Positions 42,211 to 51,268 of a stretch of 64,000 nucleotides of DNA are shown piece by piece. Each line of letters opens with the position of its first letter. The first letter of the stretch is position 1. The position numbers and the translations under genes are program-made. Source of the DNA: Micromonospora rifamycinica. GTDB lineage: Bacteria; Actinomycetota; Actinomycetes; Mycobacteriales; Micromonosporaceae. The stretch lies in assembly GCF_900090265.1 (NCBI RefSeq), contig NZ_LT607752.1, positions 3,286,001-3,350,000 on the forward strand. The letters are read 5' to 3'. The notes below the pieces were generated by a model that worked only from the letters and a program-made list of their open reading frames with translations, made no database searches and was not told where the DNA came from.

Positions 42211-44187
42211 TCAGGGGGTGGGGCGGGATTGGGCGAAGGTGGCGAAGGCGGTGAGGGACTCGGGGTTGGCCAGGGCGCCCTGGGCGGCGGCCGACTCGAC
42301 CGGGGTGCCGGTGAGGATCTTCTTGACCGGGACCTCCAGCTTCTTGGACGACAGGGTGCGGGGAACCGCCCTGACCTGGTGGATCTCGTCGGGGATGTGC
42401 CGGGGCGACAGCGCGGTACGCAGCTCACGGGCGATCTTGCGGCGCAACGTGTCGTCGAGTTCCAGGCTCTCGGCGAGCACCACGAACAGCAGCAGCTCCC
42501 CGGCCCCGCCCTCGTCGTCCTCCAGGTGCACCACCACCGAGTCGACCACCTCGTCGAGGCCCTCCACCACCGAGTAGAACTCGGCCGTGCCGAGCCGTAC
42601 GCCGCCCCGGTTGAGGGTGGCGTCGGAACGACCGGTGATCACGCAGCCGCCCCGCTCGTTGATAGTGATCCAGTCGCCGTGCCGCCACACCCCGGGATAG
42701 ACGTCGAAGTACGCCTCGGCGTAGCGGCGACCGTCCGGGTCGTTCCAGAAGCCCACCGGCATGCTCGGCATCGGCGCGGTGATCACCAGCTCGCCCAGTT
42801 CGCCGAGGACCGGGGTGCCGTCGGCCGAGCGGGCCTCCACCTTCGCCCCGAGCGCCCGACAGGTGATCTCACCGGCGTACACCGGCAGCAGCGGCACCCC
42901 GCCGACGAAACCGGTGCAGACGTCCGTACCGCCGGACAGCGACTGGAGCTGGAGGTCGGTGCCGACCGTCTCGTACACCCAGGTGAAGCCCTCGGCGGGC
43001 AGCGGCGCACCGGTGGAGCCGACCCCGCGCAGCGCGGACAGGTCGGCGACGTCCTTCGGGACCAGGCCGGCCTTGCGGCAGGCCAGCAGGAACGGCGCGG
43101 ACGTCCCGAAGTACGTGGTGCCGGTCTCCTCGGCCAGCCGCCACAGCGCACCCAGGTCGGGGTGGCCGGGGTTGCCGTCGAACAGCACGATCGTCGCCCC
43201 GACGGCCGGCCCGGAGACCAGGAAGTTCCACATCATCCAGCCGGTGGTGGTGAACCAGAAGAACCGGTCGGCCGGGCCGAGATCATGGTGCAGGGCCAGC
43301 ATCTTGAGGTGTTCCAGCAGGATGCCGCCGTGCCCGTGCACGATCGGCTTCGGCAGGCCGGTGGTGCCGGAGGAGTAGAGCACGTAGAGCGGGTGGTCGA
43401 ACGGGACCGGGGTGAAGGTCAGCCGCCCGGTCGTCTCCGCCGCCAGCTCGGCCCAGCTCAGGCTGCCCTCCGGTACGCCGTCAGGGGCGGTCGGGTGCAG
43501 GTAGGCGATGGTGACGGTGTGGGTCAGCGACGGCAGGGCGGCCCGGATCGCGGCCACCTCGGCCCGCCGGTCCACCGGCTTGTCGCCGTACCGGTAGCCG
43601 TCCACGGCCACCAGCACCTTCGGCGCGATCTGCTGCCAACGGTCGACGACGCTACGGGTGCCGAACTCCGGGGCGCAGGACGAGAAGATCGCCCCGAGGC
43701 TGCTGGTCGCCAGCAGCAGCACGTACGTCTCGGGGATGTTCGGCGCGTACGCGGCCACCCGGTCCCCGGCGACCACGCCGAGCCGGCGCAGCCCGGCCGC
43801 CACCCGGCGGACCTGCTCGCGCAGCTCGGCAGCGGTCAGGGTGACCGGCGGACGGGTCTGGGAGTGGGCGACCACCACCGGGTCGTCGTCGGCCCGACCG
43901 GGCATCCGGAGCACGTTCTCGGCGTAGTTGAGCGTCGCGCCGGGGAACCATCGGGCACCGGGCATCGCCGCACCGCCCAGGGTCGCCGTGGGCGGGGTGT
44001 GCGCCACCACCTCGAAGTGGTCCCAGATCGAGCGCCAGAAGGCGTCCAGGTCGGTGACCGACCACTGCCACAGCGCGTCGTAGTCAGCGAAGTCCAGCCC
44101 CCGGTGCTCCCGCAGCCAGCGCAGGTAGCCCCCGATCCGGGACCGTTCGCGTACGTCCGCCGGCGGCGTCCACAGCACGTCACCCAC
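42211..44187 (-). CDS. acsA: Acetoacetyl-CoA synthetase
   Basis: A 658-residue ATP-dependent ligase of the acyl-adenylate family that activates acetoacetate to acetoacetyl-CoA for ketone-body or polyhydroxybutyrate use or biosynthesis. It has the N-terminal DFADYDALWQWSVTDLDAFW segment of this subfamily, the P-loop YSSGTTGLPKP, FWFTTTGWMMWNFL, VGSTGAPLPAEGF, the ATP-binding GDWITINERGGCVITGRSDA and the C-terminal catalytic Lys region SKKLEVPVKKIL. A GTG at 44187 with GGTGGAG upstream is chosen; an ATG at 44211 is an alternative. Hairpin arrays flank the gene on both sides. Confidence 0.92.
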   Translation of the reverse strand: MGDVLWTPPADVRERSRIGGYLRWLREHRGLDFADYDALWQWSVTDLDAFWRSIWDHFEVVAHTPPTATLGGAAMPGARWFPGATLNYAENVLRMPGRADDDPVVVAHSQTRPPVTLTAAELREQVRRVAAGLRRLGVVAGDRVAAYAPNIPETYVLLLATSSLGAIFSSCAPEFGTRSVVDRWQQIAPKVLVAVDGYRYGDKPVDRRAEVAAIRAALPSLTHTVTIAYLHPTAPDGVPEGSLSWAELAAETTGRLTFTPVPFDHPLYVLYSSGTTGLPKPIVHGHGGILLEHLKMLALHHDLGPADRFFWFTTTGWMMWNFLVSGPAVGATIVLFDGNPGHPDLGALWRLAEETGTTYFGTSAPFLLACRKAGLVPKDVADLSALRGVGSTGAPLPAEGFTWVYETVGTDLQLQSLSGGTDVCTGFVGGVPLLPVYAGEITCRALGAKVEARSADGTPVLGELGELVITAPMPSMPVGFWNDPDGRRYAEAYFDVYPGVWRHGDWITINERGGCVITGRSDATLNRGGVRLGTAEFYSVVEGLDEVVDSVVVHLEDDEGGAGELLLFVVLAESLELDDTLRRKIARELRTALSPRHIPDEIHQVRAVPRTLSSKKLEVPVKKILTGTPVESAAAQGALANPESLTAFATFAQSRPTP

Positions 44188-44333
44188 CGCTCCACCCTCC
44201 CTGAGGCCCACACGGCACTGTGCCCGGCCATACCGCCATCTTGCCTACCTGGCAGCGTCATCATCCACACCGGGGGCCGACACGGAAACGTGCCCCGCGC
44301 ACACATTCCAGCCCTCCCCCTCAGGCCAGCCCC

Positions 44334-44393
44334 GGTGATCAAGAGATTCACGTCAACATCCAGCCCCGGCGTGACCCAAACCTCTTGATCACC
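44334..44393. repeat. Intergenic hairpin A5
   Basis: Arms 44334-44355 (core GATCAAGAGATTCACGTCA) and 44372-44393 with a 16-nt spacer; the right arm is the same as in hairpin A1, so a few inner pairs are mismatched. Confidence 0.88.
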
Positions 44394-44458
44394 AGGGCTG
44401 GGCACACCGCCGACCCGCCCAGCCAGCGCACCTCACACCACCCCGAGCGAGCTGGATC

Positions 44459-44519
44459 GGTGACCAAGAGGTTTACGTCAACAATCCGGCGCGGGCGTGA
44501 CCCAAACCTCTTGATCACC
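44459..44519. repeat. Intergenic hairpin A6
   Basis: Arms 44459-44480 (core GACCAAGAGGTTTACGTCA) and 44498-44519, spacer 17 nt. Mismatches occur at GATC/GACC and the inner dinucleotide. Confidence 0.88.
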
Positions 44520-44583
44520 GGGGCTGGGCACAGCGCCGATCCGGCCAGCCAGCGCACCTCACTCGGCCCGGGCCGCCTGCCCC

Positions 44584-44644
44584 GGTGACCAAGAGGTTTA
44601 GGTCAACAATCCGGCGCGGGGCTGACGTAAAGCTCTTGATCACC
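44584..44644. repeat. Intergenic hairpin A7
   Basis: Arms 44584-44605 (core GACCAAGAGGTTTAGGTCA) and 44623-44644, spacer 17 nt beginning ACAATCCGGCGCGGGG, nearly the same as the spacer of A6. Confidence 0.88.
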
Positions 44645-44774
44645 GGGGCGGGGCAGGACGGGACGGGGCGGGGCAGGACGGGACGGGGCGGGGCAGGACG
44701 GGACGGGGCGGGGCAGGACGGGGTGGGGCAGGACGGGGCGGGACGGGGCGGGACGGGGCGGGACGGGGCGGGGC
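44645..44774. repeat. G-rich tandem repeats (20-bp then 10-bp units)
   Basis: About four copies of GGGGCGGGGCAGGACGGGAC are followed by four copies of GGACGGGGCG. Runs of three or four G on the plus strand every few bases give strong G-quadruplex potential. The tract directly adjoins hairpin A7. Confidence 0.88.
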
Positions 44775-44834
44775 GCCCGGGAGGGCGGGGGGCGAGGGCG
44801 GGGAGGTGGGAGGAGGGGGAGGAAGGTGGGAGGG

Positions 44835-45350
44835 TCAGGAGGCTCGGTGGGCCTGGATGGCGCGGCGTTTGGCCAGGCGGTGGGCGCGGCGGATCTCCGC
44901 CTCCTTGTAGCGGCGGTGGTCGTCGGCGGTCTCGGGGAGCACGGGGCGGACCGGGCGGGGCGCACCGCCCACGTCCACCCCGACGAAGACGAGGTAGGCG
45001 GTGGCCACCCGGACGGGAGCGTCCTCCGCGGAGTCCCACCGCTCGGCGACCACCTTCACCCCCACCTCCATCGAGGTGTTGCCGGTCCAGTTGACCTGGG
45101 CGTGGGCGTGCACCAGGTCACCCACCCGGACCGGCTCGGAGAAGACGATCTCGTCGATGGAGGCGGTCACCGCCGTACCGCCGCTGTGTCGGGCCGCCGC
45201 CGCGCCGGCCACGTCGTCGACGAACTTCATCAACACCCCGCCGTGCACGGTTCCGTACAGATTGACATCGACGGCGGTCATGATGCGACTCAGCGTGACC
45301 CGGGAGTACGACGTCGGCTTGCCGGGAGGGGTGGCGGGGTGCTCGGTCAT
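44835..45350 (-). CDS. Acyl-CoA thioesterase, hotdog fold
   Basis: A 171-residue hotdog-fold enzyme of the YciA/BACH type, expected to hydrolyse acyl-CoA to free acid and CoA. The central helix and active-site loop read DVNLYGTVHGGVLMKFVDD, with VTASIDEIVFSEPVRVGDLV and NTSMEVGVKVVAERWD forming the sheet. The C-terminal tail is basic. The ATG at 45350 gives MTEHPATPPG; the frame extends to 45374, which would overlap the divergent gene's start. Only 23 nt separate it from the divergent membrane-protein gene, so promoters overlap. Confidence 0.9.
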   Translation of the reverse strand: MTEHPATPPGKPTSYSRVTLSRIMTAVDVNLYGTVHGGVLMKFVDDVAGAAAARHSGGTAVTASIDEIVFSEPVRVGDLVHAHAQVNWTGNTSMEVGVKVVAERWDSAEDAPVRVATAYLVFVGVDVGGAPRPVRPVLPETADDHRRYKEAEIRRAHRLAKRRAIQAHRAS

Positions 45351-45373
45351 GCCGGAAACGGTACGGTGCGCCA

Positions 45374-46048
45374 ATGCGACATCTCTGGAGCTTCCTCGCC
45401 GGGTTGGTGGTGGCGCCCATCACCTGGGTACTGCTCACCCTCGGGCAGGACGGGTCGGGCCGCACCGTGGACCGCTGGGTGGAGATCGGCACGTACAACA
45501 CGGCGAACCTGATCGAGCCGGCTGTCTACCTCGGCGTCGCCGGCATCCTGCTGGGCCTGGTCGGCACGCTGCGCACCTCGCCGCTCGGCCCGCTCGTCGC
45601 CGGGCTGCTGCTGGTCACCCCGTACGTCGGGATGTTCATCGCCCCGTTCACCGTGCTCGACCGGATCCCGAGCGACTGGAAGGTGCTCGGCGACCCGCTG
45701 CCGCTGCGCGAGCCGGTGCAGAACGGCACCCTGTTCCTGATCGGCGTGATGCTGCTGATGGCCGTGTTCAGCGTGCGGCGGTGGCGGCGCTGGCCGCAGC
45801 CGGTGACCGGGGTGGAACCGCCCCCGGCCGACTACGACGCCCCGCCGCCACCCAGCTACGCCACGAGCGACTGGCCGCCGCCCGGTCCGCCCGCCCGCAG
45901 CGAGCCGGACACCGCGCCGCTCACCCTCGGCTACCCCGACCTGGACACCCCCACCGAGCCGCTGCCCCGGCGGACCGGCACCGAGTCGCCGTGGTCCGCG
46001 CCGCCGCGCTACGGGGCCAAGCCGGAGAACAGCACCGACAACCGCTGA
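45374..46048 (+). CDS. Membrane protein with Pro-rich cytoplasmic tail
   Basis: A 224-residue protein of unknown function. Four predicted helices (about 5-24, 49-66, 71-89, 113-131) are followed by the basic RRWRRWPQP and a disordered Pro-rich tail containing PPPADYDAPPPPSYATSDWP. The tail suggests cytoplasmic interactions. It is divergent from the thioesterase gene and precedes the restriction-modification island by 180 nt. Similar proteins are common in Micromonosporaceae (inference). No enzymatic motif. Confidence 0.75.
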   Translation: MRHLWSFLAGLVVAPITWVLLTLGQDGSGRTVDRWVEIGTYNTANLIEPAVYLGVAGILLGLVGTLRTSPLGPLVAGLLLVTPYVGMFIAPFTVLDRIPSDWKVLGDPLPLREPVQNGTLFLIGVMLLMAVFSVRRWRRWPQPVTGVEPPPADYDAPPPPSYATSDWPPPGPPARSEPDTAPLTLGYPDLDTPTEPLPRRTGTESPWSAPPRYGAKPENSTDNR

Positions 46049-46228
46049 CGACCGTCGGGGGGGCCGGCACGACCGGCCCACCCGCACCCCTTTCGTCAGG
46101 ACCGGTGGTCGTCGTGGCGGCGGACGCGGGACAGCTCGTCATAATCCTGAGTACGCCAGCGGTGCAGCCGCCCGTACCCTGCCCGCCGGCCTCACCGGCG
46201 GTGCGTCTCTCCCATCAGAAGGAACGCG

Positions 46229-48280
46229 TTGAACAGCAGCAAGCACACCGAGCTGGCGAACCACGCCTGGTCGGTCGCCGATCTCCTGCGCGGCGACTAC
46301 AAGCAGTCCGACTACGGCAAGGTGATCCTGCCGTTCACCGTGCTACGCCGCTTGGAGTGCGTGCTCGACCTCACCCGCGACCAGGTCCTCGCGGAGTACG
46401 ACCGGCGCAAGGACCAGAACGTGGACCTGGGCCGGTTCCTGCGCCGAGCCTCGGAACACCGCTTCTACAACGTGAGCGGCTACACGCTGAAGTCGATGGT
46501 CAACGACTCCGGCCAGTTGGCGAGGCACCTGCTCGCCTACATCGGTGCGTTCTCCGAGAACGCGCAGGAGGTGATGGAGCGCTACGAGTTCGCCCAGCAG
46601 GTGCGCCGCCTCGACAACGCGAACCTGCTCTACCGGGTGGCCGGCCGCTTCGCCGACCTCGACCTGCACCCGTTCGAGCGCGACCGGAAGACCGGCAAGG
46701 TGGTCCTCGACAAGGAGACCGGCAAGCCCGTCCCCAACGTCACGAACCAGCAGATGGGGTACGTCTTCGAGGAGCTGATCAGGCGGTTCGCCGAGAGTTC
46801 CAACGAGACCGCCGGTGAGCACTTCACCCCGCGCGAGGTCATCGACCTGATGGTGAGCCTGCTGGTCGCCCCGGATGACGACGCGCTGAGCGTGCCGGGC
46901 GCTTCCCGTACCGTGCTCGACCCGGCCTGCGGCACCGGCGGCATGCTGGCGGCGGCCGAGGAGCACATCAAGGCGCTCAACCCGTCGGCAACGGTCACGG
47001 TCTTCGGGCAGGAGCTCAATCCGGAGTCCTGGGCGATCTGCCGGTCCGACATGATGATCAAGGATCAGGACCCGGACGACATCAAGTTCGGCAACTCGTT
47101 CAGCGACGACGGCCACCGGGGCCGGCACTTCGACTACCTGCTGGCCAACCCGCCGTTCGGGGTGGAGTGGAAGAAGGTCAAGGACGAGGTCGAGTACGAG
47201 CACGAGAGCCTCGGCGAGAGCGGCCGGTTCGGTGCCGGTCTGCCCCGGATCAACGACGGCTCGTTGCTCTTCCTCCAGCACATGATCTCCAAGATGAAAC
47301 CGGTGACCGCCGACGGCAAGGGCGGCAGCCGGATCGCCATCGTCTTCAACGGCTCGCCCCTGTTCACCGGGGCGGCCGAGTCCGGCGAGTCCCGGATCCG
47401 GCAGTGGATCCTGGAGAACGACTGGCTGGAAGGCATCGTCGCCCTGCCCGACCAGCTCTTCTACAACACCGGCATCTCCACGTACTTCTGGCTCCTCACC
47501 AACCGCAAGGCCAAGGGCAACAAGGGCAGGGTGGTGCTGCTCGACGCCCGCGACCAGTTCACCAAGATGCGCAAGTCGCTCGGCGACAAGCGCAAGGTCA
47601 TCACCCCGGAGCAGATCAAGGGCATAACCCGGCTGTACGAGGAGGCGCTCGACGCCGCCCGGGACCCTGAGCACCCGCAGCACGCCAAGGTGAAGGTCTT
47701 TGCCAACGAGGACTTCGGCTACCGCCGGATCACCGTCGAACGCCCGTTGAAGCTCCGCTTCGAGGTCACCGAGGAGACGCTCACCGCGCTCGCCGCCTCG
47801 AAGCCGATCCAGAAGGCGGCAGACGTCGACGGGCTGACCATCGCGTTGAAGCCGCTGCTCGGGCAGGCGTGGACGACCAAGCGTGCCGCGTGGGACGCGC
47901 TGCGCAAGGCGACGGCCGAGAGCGGGGTGGGCTGGCCGTCCGGCACCGCCTTCCAGAAGGCGATGCGGGACATCGTCGGGGTACGCGACCCCGAGGGCGA
48001 GGTCCAGCTCGTCAAGGGCAACCCCGAACCCGACACCGATCTCCGCGATTACGAGAACGTCCCGCTGGACCAGGACATCGACGACTACCTGCGCCGCGAG
48101 GTCCTCCCACACGTCCCCGACGCCTGGATCGACCACGACAAGACCAAGATCGGGTACGAGATCCCCTTCACCCGCCACTTCTACGTCTACAAGCCCCCGA
48201 GGCCACTAGCAGAGATCGACGCTGAATTGAAAGCGTTGGAAGCTGAGATCCAGGAACTACTGGGCGAGGTGACCGAGTGA
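46229..48280 (+). CDS. hsdM: Type I restriction-modification methyltransferase subunit HsdM
   Basis: A 683-residue N6-adenine DNA methyltransferase. An N-terminal HsdM helical domain (SVADLLRGDYKQSDYGKVIL) precedes the catalytic domain, with the AdoMet motif DPACGTGGML (231-240) and catalytic NPPF (307-310). The C-terminal region (LLGQAWTTKRAAWDALR, EIPFTRHFYVYKPPR) is the tail that contacts HsdS. The start is TTG with AAGGA 6 nt upstream; an unusual start that may lower expression. Its stop overlaps hsdS as GTGA. It methylates the host's recognition site so HsdR does not cut it. Confidence 0.95.
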   Translation: MNSSKHTELANHAWSVADLLRGDYKQSDYGKVILPFTVLRRLECVLDLTRDQVLAEYDRRKDQNVDLGRFLRRASEHRFYNVSGYTLKSMVNDSGQLARHLLAYIGAFSENAQEVMERYEFAQQVRRLDNANLLYRVAGRFADLDLHPFERDRKTGKVVLDKETGKPVPNVTNQQMGYVFEELIRRFAESSNETAGEHFTPREVIDLMVSLLVAPDDDALSVPGASRTVLDPACGTGGMLAAAEEHIKALNPSATVTVFGQELNPESWAICRSDMMIKDQDPDDIKFGNSFSDDGHRGRHFDYLLANPPFGVEWKKVKDEVEYEHESLGESGRFGAGLPRINDGSLLFLQHMISKMKPVTADGKGGSRIAIVFNGSPLFTGAAESGESRIRQWILENDWLEGIVALPDQLFYNTGISTYFWLLTNRKAKGNKGRVVLLDARDQFTKMRKSLGDKRKVITPEQIKGITRLYEEALDAARDPEHPQHAKVKVFANEDFGYRRITVERPLKLRFEVTEETLTALAASKPIQKAADVDGLTIALKPLLGQAWTTKRAAWDALRKATAESGVGWPSGTAFQKAMRDIVGVRDPEGEVQLVKGNPEPDTDLRDYENVPLDQDIDDYLRREVLPHVPDAWIDHDKTKIGYEIPFTRHFYVYKPPRPLAEIDAELKALEAEIQELLGEVTE

Positions 48281-49530
48281 GTTCGCCAATGGTTCCGCTG
48301 CGAAGGGTTGCGAAGGTCGTCAACGGGGGAACCCCTCCTCCGAATCCGGAAAACTGGGGAGGCCCAGTACCCTGGGCGACACCCGCCGACTTCGGTGACA
48401 CGCTATCGAAGGTCGAAACGACCCGGCGCACCCTAACCACTCACGGAGCTCGAACTGGATCAACCATCGTACCGCCGGGCAGCATACTCCTTTCCACCCG
48501 GGCACCCATCGGGCACGTGGCAATTACCAATACTGCAATGGCCTTCAATCAAGGCTGCCGTGCCCTAGTTCCCTGCTCTGAGATCGAGTCAAGATTTCTT
48601 GGATATCAACTCGAAGCACTACGCGAAGACCTCAAGGCCAGGGGACTCGGAACCACTTTTCTGGAAGTATCCTCCGATTCTCTTGCATCAATGCCCATCG
48701 CAGTACCGAGCCTTGCGGATCAGCATCGAATCGCCGACTTCCTCGACGCCGAAACTTCCCGCCTTGATCGCATTCAGGTACGAACGGCTGAGCAGCGATC
48801 ACTCTTGTCCGAGATCTCCAAAGAGGCAATCCGTCTCGCAACGACTACAGGCAACGGCAAGACGCGAAGCTCGGGCGTCCCATGGATGCCGGAGGTCAAT
48901 GAACAGTGGAAAATTATCAAGCTGGGCCACGCCTTCAGAACGGGAAGCGGCACAACCCCCAGATCCGACCAGCCTGAATACTTTAGCGGACCACACCCAT
49001 GGGTTAATAGCGCAGATATCAACGACGGCGAGATCAACCGATGCGAGAAGTCGGTGACCGACAAAGCGCTAGCAGAATTCCCTGCCCTTAAAATCCACCC
49101 AGCAGGGTCGCTCGTTGTTGCACTTTATGGGCAGGGAGCAACCAAAGGCAGGGTTGGGGTTCTGCGGATTGCTGCCTGCCTGAATCAAGCATGCTGCGCT
49201 TTGACGCCCATTGGGCCGATCACTGCAGAGTTTGCTGCCTACTGGTTCAAAGCGCACAAGCAAGGAATTGTTGGTCTCGCACTCGGGGCGGGGCAGCCCA
49301 ACCTGAGTCAAGAACTCATCAGACAGCTCCGCATCCCGGCACCCAGCATTAAAAGACAGCGTCGGATCATTGCAGAATTGCAGAAATTTGAGGCGGAAAT
49401 AAACGTCAAATCGACCCTACTTCACGCAAGAGAAAGACTACTCGGCGAACGCCGGACCGCGCTGATCACCGCTGCTGTCACTGGCCAGATTGACGTCTCT
49501 ACCGCTAGCAGACGAGGAGTCGAGGACTGA
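48277..49530 (+). CDS. hsdS: Type I RM specificity subunit HsdS
   Basis: A 417-residue DNA-recognition subunit with two target-recognition domains: TRD1 (about 1-145, PLRRVAKVVNGGTPPPNPEN) and TRD2 (about 210-370, KLGHAFRTGSGTTPRSDQPE). Each is followed by a conserved helix (ADQHRIADFLDAETSRLDRI; RQRRIIAELQKFEAEINVKS) that acts as the spacer ruler. The GTG start overlaps the hsdM stop. The base composition is clearly lower in GC than its neighbours (about 55 percent in a stretch sampled near 49,050), a sign of recent exchange. The recognised DNA sequence cannot be predicted. Confidence 0.94.
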   Translation: MSSPMVPLRRVAKVVNGGTPPPNPENWGGPVPWATPADFGDTLSKVETTRRTLTTHGARTGSTIVPPGSILLSTRAPIGHVAITNTAMAFNQGCRALVPCSEIESRFLGYQLEALREDLKARGLGTTFLEVSSDSLASMPIAVPSLADQHRIADFLDAETSRLDRIQVRTAEQRSLLSEISKEAIRLATTTGNGKTRSSGVPWMPEVNEQWKIIKLGHAFRTGSGTTPRSDQPEYFSGPHPWVNSADINDGEINRCEKSVTDKALAEFPALKIHPAGSLVVALYGQGATKGRVGVLRIAACLNQACCALTPIGPITAEFAAYWFKAHKQGIVGLALGAGQPNLSQELIRQLRIPAPSIKRQRRIIAELQKFEAEINVKSTLLHARERLLGERRTALITAAVTGQIDVSTASRRGVED

Positions 49531-49568
49531 GCTTGCCGTTGGAGCTGCGCAAACCCGCCCCCTCGCTA

Positions 49569-50936
49569 TCAGATGGAAATCAGGTCACGGGCGTCCTGGC
49601 GGAACTGACGGACGGCGGGCGTGCGCTGATACGGGGCAAGGGCTCCAACCAGGTTGCGGACGTGCTTGATGCACCTGGCGGAGTTGACCTGCCCGGTGAG
49701 GGTCTGCACGGCCTGGCCGCCGAGGGCAAGCGCCTTGTCCAGCTCGGGATGCTCCTGCTGGACATAGGTGGTGGCGAGCAACGCGTTGCGTAGCGCACCT
49801 TCCCGCGTGTACTCGTTGCCCTGTAGCCGCAGCGCGGTCCTCAGGTGGTCACGCGCACGGGGCCAGTCCTCCAGCTTGACGTAGCAATAGCCGGCCTGGG
49901 CGTTCGCCTGCGCCTCGTTGATCCAGTAGGACCAGTCGGGGTCGCCGTGCTCCGGTCGGCTGTCCGTGAGCCTGCCAAACGCGTTGTCCAGCGCCCGACG
50001 GGTGTCGGTCACCGATCGGCTGTTGGCGTACGCCTCGGCAGCCCGTAGATCGAGAATCGCTGCCACCTTCGGACTCGTGGCCGGGTAGCTGGCCCGCGCG
50101 GTCTCAGCGAGGGTCACCGACTGGCGAAGCTGACCAAGGTCCTTGGCCTGACAGGACATGAAGCCGAGGATGTTCGCCCCGAGCCCACGGTCGGCGGCGG
50201 CGTTGGCCTGGTAGAGACCCGCGATCCAGAAACGTTGCGCCTGGGTGTGGTGGCCATTGTCGAACGACAGCCAGCCCGCAAGGCGCAACAGCTCACCGGC
50301 GGTGGCGTGGAGGCGTCGGCCGACGCTGTCGGTGTAACTACGCTCGCGTAAAGCCTCAACCACCGTGCTCAGATGTTGGCGGACCAAGCCCAGGGTCTGG
50401 CCGCTACCGAGATGGTCATCCATTCGTCGCAGGCTGGCTGTCACCGCGTCCAAGTGATCGACGACCTCGCCGGACAGGGGGCGACCGGTGGTCGATGCGA
50501 CGTCCTTTGCCTGTGGGGCGATCAGCCACTCGTGCGCTGGTGCCGTCACGGCGGTGCCGATCAGGGTCAGGAACATTCGTCGATGCATCATTCCCTCAGA
50601 TTCGTTCACAACCTCGGCTGCTTGCAATGCCCCGGCTGAGGACCAAGGCAGGTCGAGCCCGACAGAGGCAGGCGCAGCCTCGAAGCCGTCATCCGGCCAG
50701 CCCAGCTCATCGAAGCTGATCTCGCGCTGCAACTGTTCGGAAAGAACAGCCGTGACCAGAGCTGGCCACGGGCTGCGGGGAACATCGCCCTTCTTCCACT
50801 TGTAGGGCGTCTTGAGGTGCAAACGCTCGGCACGCCCGTGCCGTTCGGCGCACTCGTTGAGGCGTCGAGCGAGCTGCTCCGGCTGCCAGCCCACCTCGGC
50901 CAGCAACCGACTGATCGCCTCTCCGCTTGACTCCAC
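49569..50936 (-). CDS. TPR-containing regulator inserted in the RM locus
   Basis: A 455-residue protein typical of Streptomyces-type regulators with a helix-turn-helix-like N terminus (AISRLLAEVGWQPEQLARRL, LHLKTPYKWKKGDVPRSPWP) and a long tetratricopeptide-like C-terminal part (about 150-440) with YATSPKVAAILDLRAAEAYA and DPDWSYWINEAQANAQAGYC. It faces hsdS tail to tail, 39 nt apart, and is divergent from the small membrane protein-XRE pair. It may sense a peptide or small molecule through its TPR domain. A role in controlling the RM island is inferred from position only. Confidence 0.78.
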   Translation of the reverse strand: MESSGEAISRLLAEVGWQPEQLARRLNECAERHGRAERLHLKTPYKWKKGDVPRSPWPALVTAVLSEQLQREISFDELGWPDDGFEAAPASVGLDLPWSSAGALQAAEVVNESEGMMHRRMFLTLIGTAVTAPAHEWLIAPQAKDVASTTGRPLSGEVVDHLDAVTASLRRMDDHLGSGQTLGLVRQHLSTVVEALRERSYTDSVGRRLHATAGELLRLAGWLSFDNGHHTQAQRFWIAGLYQANAAADRGLGANILGFMSCQAKDLGQLRQSVTLAETARASYPATSPKVAAILDLRAAEAYANSRSVTDTRRALDNAFGRLTDSRPEHGDPDWSYWINEAQANAQAGYCYVKLEDWPRARDHLRTALRLQGNEYTREGALRNALLATTYVQQEHPELDKALALGGQAVQTLTGQVNSARCIKHVRNLVGALAPYQRTPAVRQFRQDARDLISI

Positions 50937-51115
50937 CCACCGACTCCCTCATGCGTAGCGACTCCTGCACGGAAAGTACCGAAACCATCCATGATCAGGT
51001 GTCCCGGCACCGGTCCGCACCAATAGGCACTCCGCGCACCTGGGTTCTCCATGGCATTGGCGAGGTCAACTGAACCCGTCACGCCGATCTTTGTCAGCCA
51101 GTCCAGAAGGTAGGG

Positions 51116-51268
51116 GTGCTCGTGGTGTCCGTGGTTGTGTCGGTGGTGTTCGGGGGCCTGGTGCCGGGGTTCCTGCTCGGGCTGCTGGCGTTTCGGGTCA
51201 AGTCTCGGTGGTGTCCGCGCTGCGGGGAGTCCACCTTGGCCATGGGGCCGACGGAGCGGGAGCGATGA
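51116..51268 (+). CDS. Small membrane protein with CxxC motif, coupled to XRE regulator
   Basis: A 50-residue protein starting at GTG 51116 with AAGG 6 nt upstream. One hydrophobic helix (about residues 1-27, VVSVVVSVVFGGLVPGFLLG) is followed by FRVKSRWCPRCGES, a zinc-ribbon-like C-P-R-C half-motif, and a charged end. Its TGA overlaps the regulator's ATG as ATGA, so the two are co-translated. Comparable small one-helix proteins precede similar XRE-TPR regulators in actinomycetes (recalled, not checked). A redox- or metal-sensing membrane partner of the regulator is a reasonable guess. Confidence 0.7.
   Translation: MLVVSVVVSVVFGGLVPGFLLGLLAFRVKSRWCPRCGESTLAMGPTERER

Larger units (their letters stand above)
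44188..44834. other. Intergenic region with three hairpins and G-rich repeats, 647 bp
   Basis: Lies between acsA and the thioesterase gene, both on the minus strand. From left: about 145 nt with nothing recognised, three GATCAAGAGGTTT-family hairpins (44334-44644) repeating about every 125 nt with GGGCTGGGCACASCGCCGA-type intervening sequence, then a G-rich tandem tract to about 44774 and a purine-rich GGGAGG stretch. No supported ORF. Confidence 0.85.

Noticed and set aside
41911-44645. Possible CRISPR array from repeated palindromes
   Set aside because: Repeats are paired inverted arms with a conserved spacer, intervals of about 82 and 125 nt that are themselves similar, and no cas genes; not a CRISPR.
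46343-48178. 611-codon minus-strand ORF
   Set aside because: Antisense to hsdM, which has full methyltransferase motifs.
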